A stretch of 64,000 bases of DNA from Sphingobium cloacae (GTDB lineage: Bacteria; Pseudomonadota; Alphaproteobacteria; Sphingomonadales; Sphingomonadaceae): the NCBI RefSeq assembly GCF_002355855.1, contig NZ_AP017657.1, positions 62,001 to 126,000 on the forward strand. The letters are read 5' to 3'. A program made the position numbers and the translations under genes. Each line of letters opens with the position of its first letter. Positions within the stretch are counted from its first letter, which is position 1. Below, one piece after another: positions 62,781 to 64,000 of this stretch. The notes under the pieces were generated by a model that was given only the letters and a program-made list of their open reading frames with translations, was not told the DNA's origin and did not search any database.

Positions 62781-62804
62781 AGTGAGGCCAAAGTTCGATT
62801 CAAG
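62781..62804 (-). promoter_or_regulatory. Possible RpoH-type heat-shock promoter
   Basis: On the minus strand CTTGAA (62799-62804) is followed by a CCTCACT element (62781-62787) at heat-shock-like spacing, ahead of the ROSE-like leader. The -10 match is weak. Confidence 0.4.
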
Positions 62805-62955
62805 AGCCTGATCGCACGTTGGCGGTACCTCTGATCGAACCGCGCTGGCTTCCACGAAAAAGCGGATATTGAACCCGCTGCAGGCGGAGACGGAACCGCA
62901 TCGCGATGGGGTAGCGAGGATAGTGACGCGAGCCTGCCTCTCGCGATGGGCCTGG

Positions 62956-63882
62956 TTATGCAATTGCGGGGATTGTTCGACCGTCAGCTATTACCGTTTG
63001 CGCGAGCCAAGCGATGAAGCTGCCGTCCCTCCAGTTCCGGTGCGTTACCACGAACCCGGGAGATGTACGCTCGGCCTGGCACCGCGTGGCCTCACGCGTC
63101 GCATCGATCGCCAGCCGCATGCGCCGGCCACCTACCGCGTTCGAGATGACCAATTCAATCAGGGTTCGTTCGTCGTCTGCACCCGGTCGGACGCGGTGGA
63201 TCGCACATTCGACGCCGTGGGCATCCAGCGCCGCTTGAAGATGCTCGAGAGCGCGGAGCACATCCCGATCGAGTTCCGAACGAACGAGGATGAACCGTCG
63301 AGCATGGAAGATCGGGGCTGCGTACGCTTCGATCGCTGCGGCGCGACCGTCCGGCTCGCCTTCGAAGGCAACGAGCGCGAGGTAAGGACCCTCGATGTCG
63401 CTTTCGGTGCCGATCGTTCCTGTCACACGCAGCGGCGACATATTGGGGCCATAGAGCAATGGCGGCCGGACATCGGTGGCATAGAGGACGGCGAAACCGT
63501 GTATGGAATGCCCGTTGCGTGCGGTGCGCAGAAGGGAGGCGGCGGCCTCGCCATTATGTAGAGCGACCGGGTGCGTCCAGAAGTGTTCGGCAAGGCCCAC
63601 GCCGGGAGCCACTTCGAAGCCGGCAGCGGCCGTCTTCAACGCTCCGAACAGGTCAACGATAGAGGGCTGATCGGGTGCGCGGGCGGGGGCTGGAATTTCA
63701 TTGCAGCCCGCAGCGTCGATGAGTTCCTCCAGCAGGTTCGCCATGGAGTGGCGCGAGGATGCGGCCGCATGCCCGGGCAGCGGCGGCAGGTCGAGATCCG
63801 TTGTGAGCCGGAACAATGGGCGAGCGACCGGCGCGGCTATGGAGGCAGCGGAGGAGCGAAACTGGTCCAGATCCATCGCCAC
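62956..63882 (-). CDS. Conserved plasmid protein, paralogue of the 33977-35272 gene
   Basis: 308 residues. Shares with the earlier gene the block GVGLAEHFWTHPVALHN (Trp102 here, Trp212 there), then IEGPYLALVAFEG and APIFHARRFILVRSELDRDVLRAL. It lacks the N-terminal Cys/His element and the C-terminal RPDFLL part. Same orientation but separated from it by the whole tra operon. Function unknown; the pairing suggests a plasmid-maintenance or transfer role. Confidence 0.75.
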   Translation of the reverse strand: MAMDLDQFRSSAASIAAPVARPLFRLTTDLDLPPLPGHAAASSRHSMANLLEELIDAAGCNEIPAPARAPDQPSIVDLFGALKTAAAGFEVAPGVGLAEHFWTHPVALHNGEAAASLLRTARNGHSIHGFAVLYATDVRPPLLYGPNMSPLRVTGTIGTESDIEGPYLALVAFEGEPDGRAAAIEAYAAPIFHARRFILVRSELDRDVLRALEHLQAALDAHGVECAIHRVRPGADDERTLIELVISNAVGGRRMRLAIDATREATRCQAERTSPGFVVTHRNWRDGSFIAWLAQTVIADGRTIPAIA

Positions 63883-63940
63883 GCTCTAGCACAGCTTCAT
63901 CCGCGCGTGAGAGAGGGAAGCGCCGAACAATGACAACTAC

Positions 63941-63971
63941 GTCACTTTACCTTGCCCAGCGGTAAAGTGAC
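63941..63971. promoter_or_regulatory. 31-bp inverted repeat, likely operator
   Basis: GTCACTTTACC (63941-63951) and GGTAAAGTGAC (63961-63971), perfect 11-bp arms with a 9-base spacer, about 60 bases upstream of the paralogue gene start and close to the window end. Could serve that gene or one to the right. Confidence 0.5.
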
Positions 63972-64000
63972 ACTGGTGGCAAAATCGCCAAATGACCGTC

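Overview
The window reads as part of a large, GC-rich conjugative plasmid (or integrated plasmid-like island) from an alphaproteobacterium, most likely a sphingomonad. The support is a complete F-type mating-pair-formation gene set in the order traA-L-E-K-B-dsbC-V-C-trbI-S26 peptidase-W-U-trbC-N-F-H-G, alphaproteobacterial families (Usg, small heat-shock neighbours, a ROSE-like RNA thermometer), TonB receptor use, and several insertion sequences and toxin-antitoxin genes. Species, and plasmid versus chromosome, cannot be decided from the window alone.

Layout. 1-6.6 kb: a tightly packed metal-transport operon: a PIB-4 type (SPC motif) heavy-metal ATPase cut by the window start, an NRAMP-like transporter with an altered metal motif, an MgtC-family protein, a ZIP-family transporter, a SCO1/SenC copper chaperone and small membrane proteins. 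6.6-8.7 kb: plasmid-type small genes broken by an IS1380-family element. 8.7-28.2 kb: a catabolic island with lower-GC genes: truncated acyl-CoA synthetase, frameshifted Tat-type Zn alcohol dehydrogenase, FAD monooxygenase, frameshifted TetR, TonB receptor, two orphan haem-copper-oxidase subunit III/IV-like genes and a second IV-like gene, acyl-CoA dehydrogenase, MFS transporter, SDR and a limonene-epoxide-hydrolase-like enzyme. Three copies of one 20-bp palindrome (CTTACTTN4GCAAGTAAG) sit in front of the dehydrogenase, the monooxygenase and the SDR. They look like operators of a single regulator, and the TetR gene, broken at a 7-T run, is the natural candidate. Two AraC-type genes are each cut at the start of their HTH domain by an IS (IS66 at 17.6-20.3 kb, IS21 at 28.2-30.7 kb). 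The island is therefore visibly decaying.

30.7-33.9 kb: small accessory genes on the minus strand: a recombinase fragment, an HHH protein, ParD-like and CopG-like antitoxins, and a DinJ-YafQ toxin-antitoxin pair with a palindromic operator. 34-57.7 kb: the conjugation module: a VirB1-like transglycosylase, two putative regulators, a tandem array of 22-bp palindromic repeats, then the tra operon through traG. Just after traG is a small secreted protein (57288-57716) that clearly shares sequence with the C-terminal part of TraG from this window. In F-like systems that TraG region is involved in entry exclusion, so the small gene is a candidate for an undescribed exclusion or TraG-modulating factor.

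57.7-64 kb: a stress module: a SpoIIAA-like protein, groES-groEL under a CIRCE operator, a Usg-family protein, two hsp20 genes (the upstream one with a ROSE-like RNA thermometer and a possible heat-shock promoter), and a protein paralogous to the 33977-35272 gene on the other side of the tra operon. The plasmid thus combines metal handling, a degradation pathway, self-transfer and heat protection.
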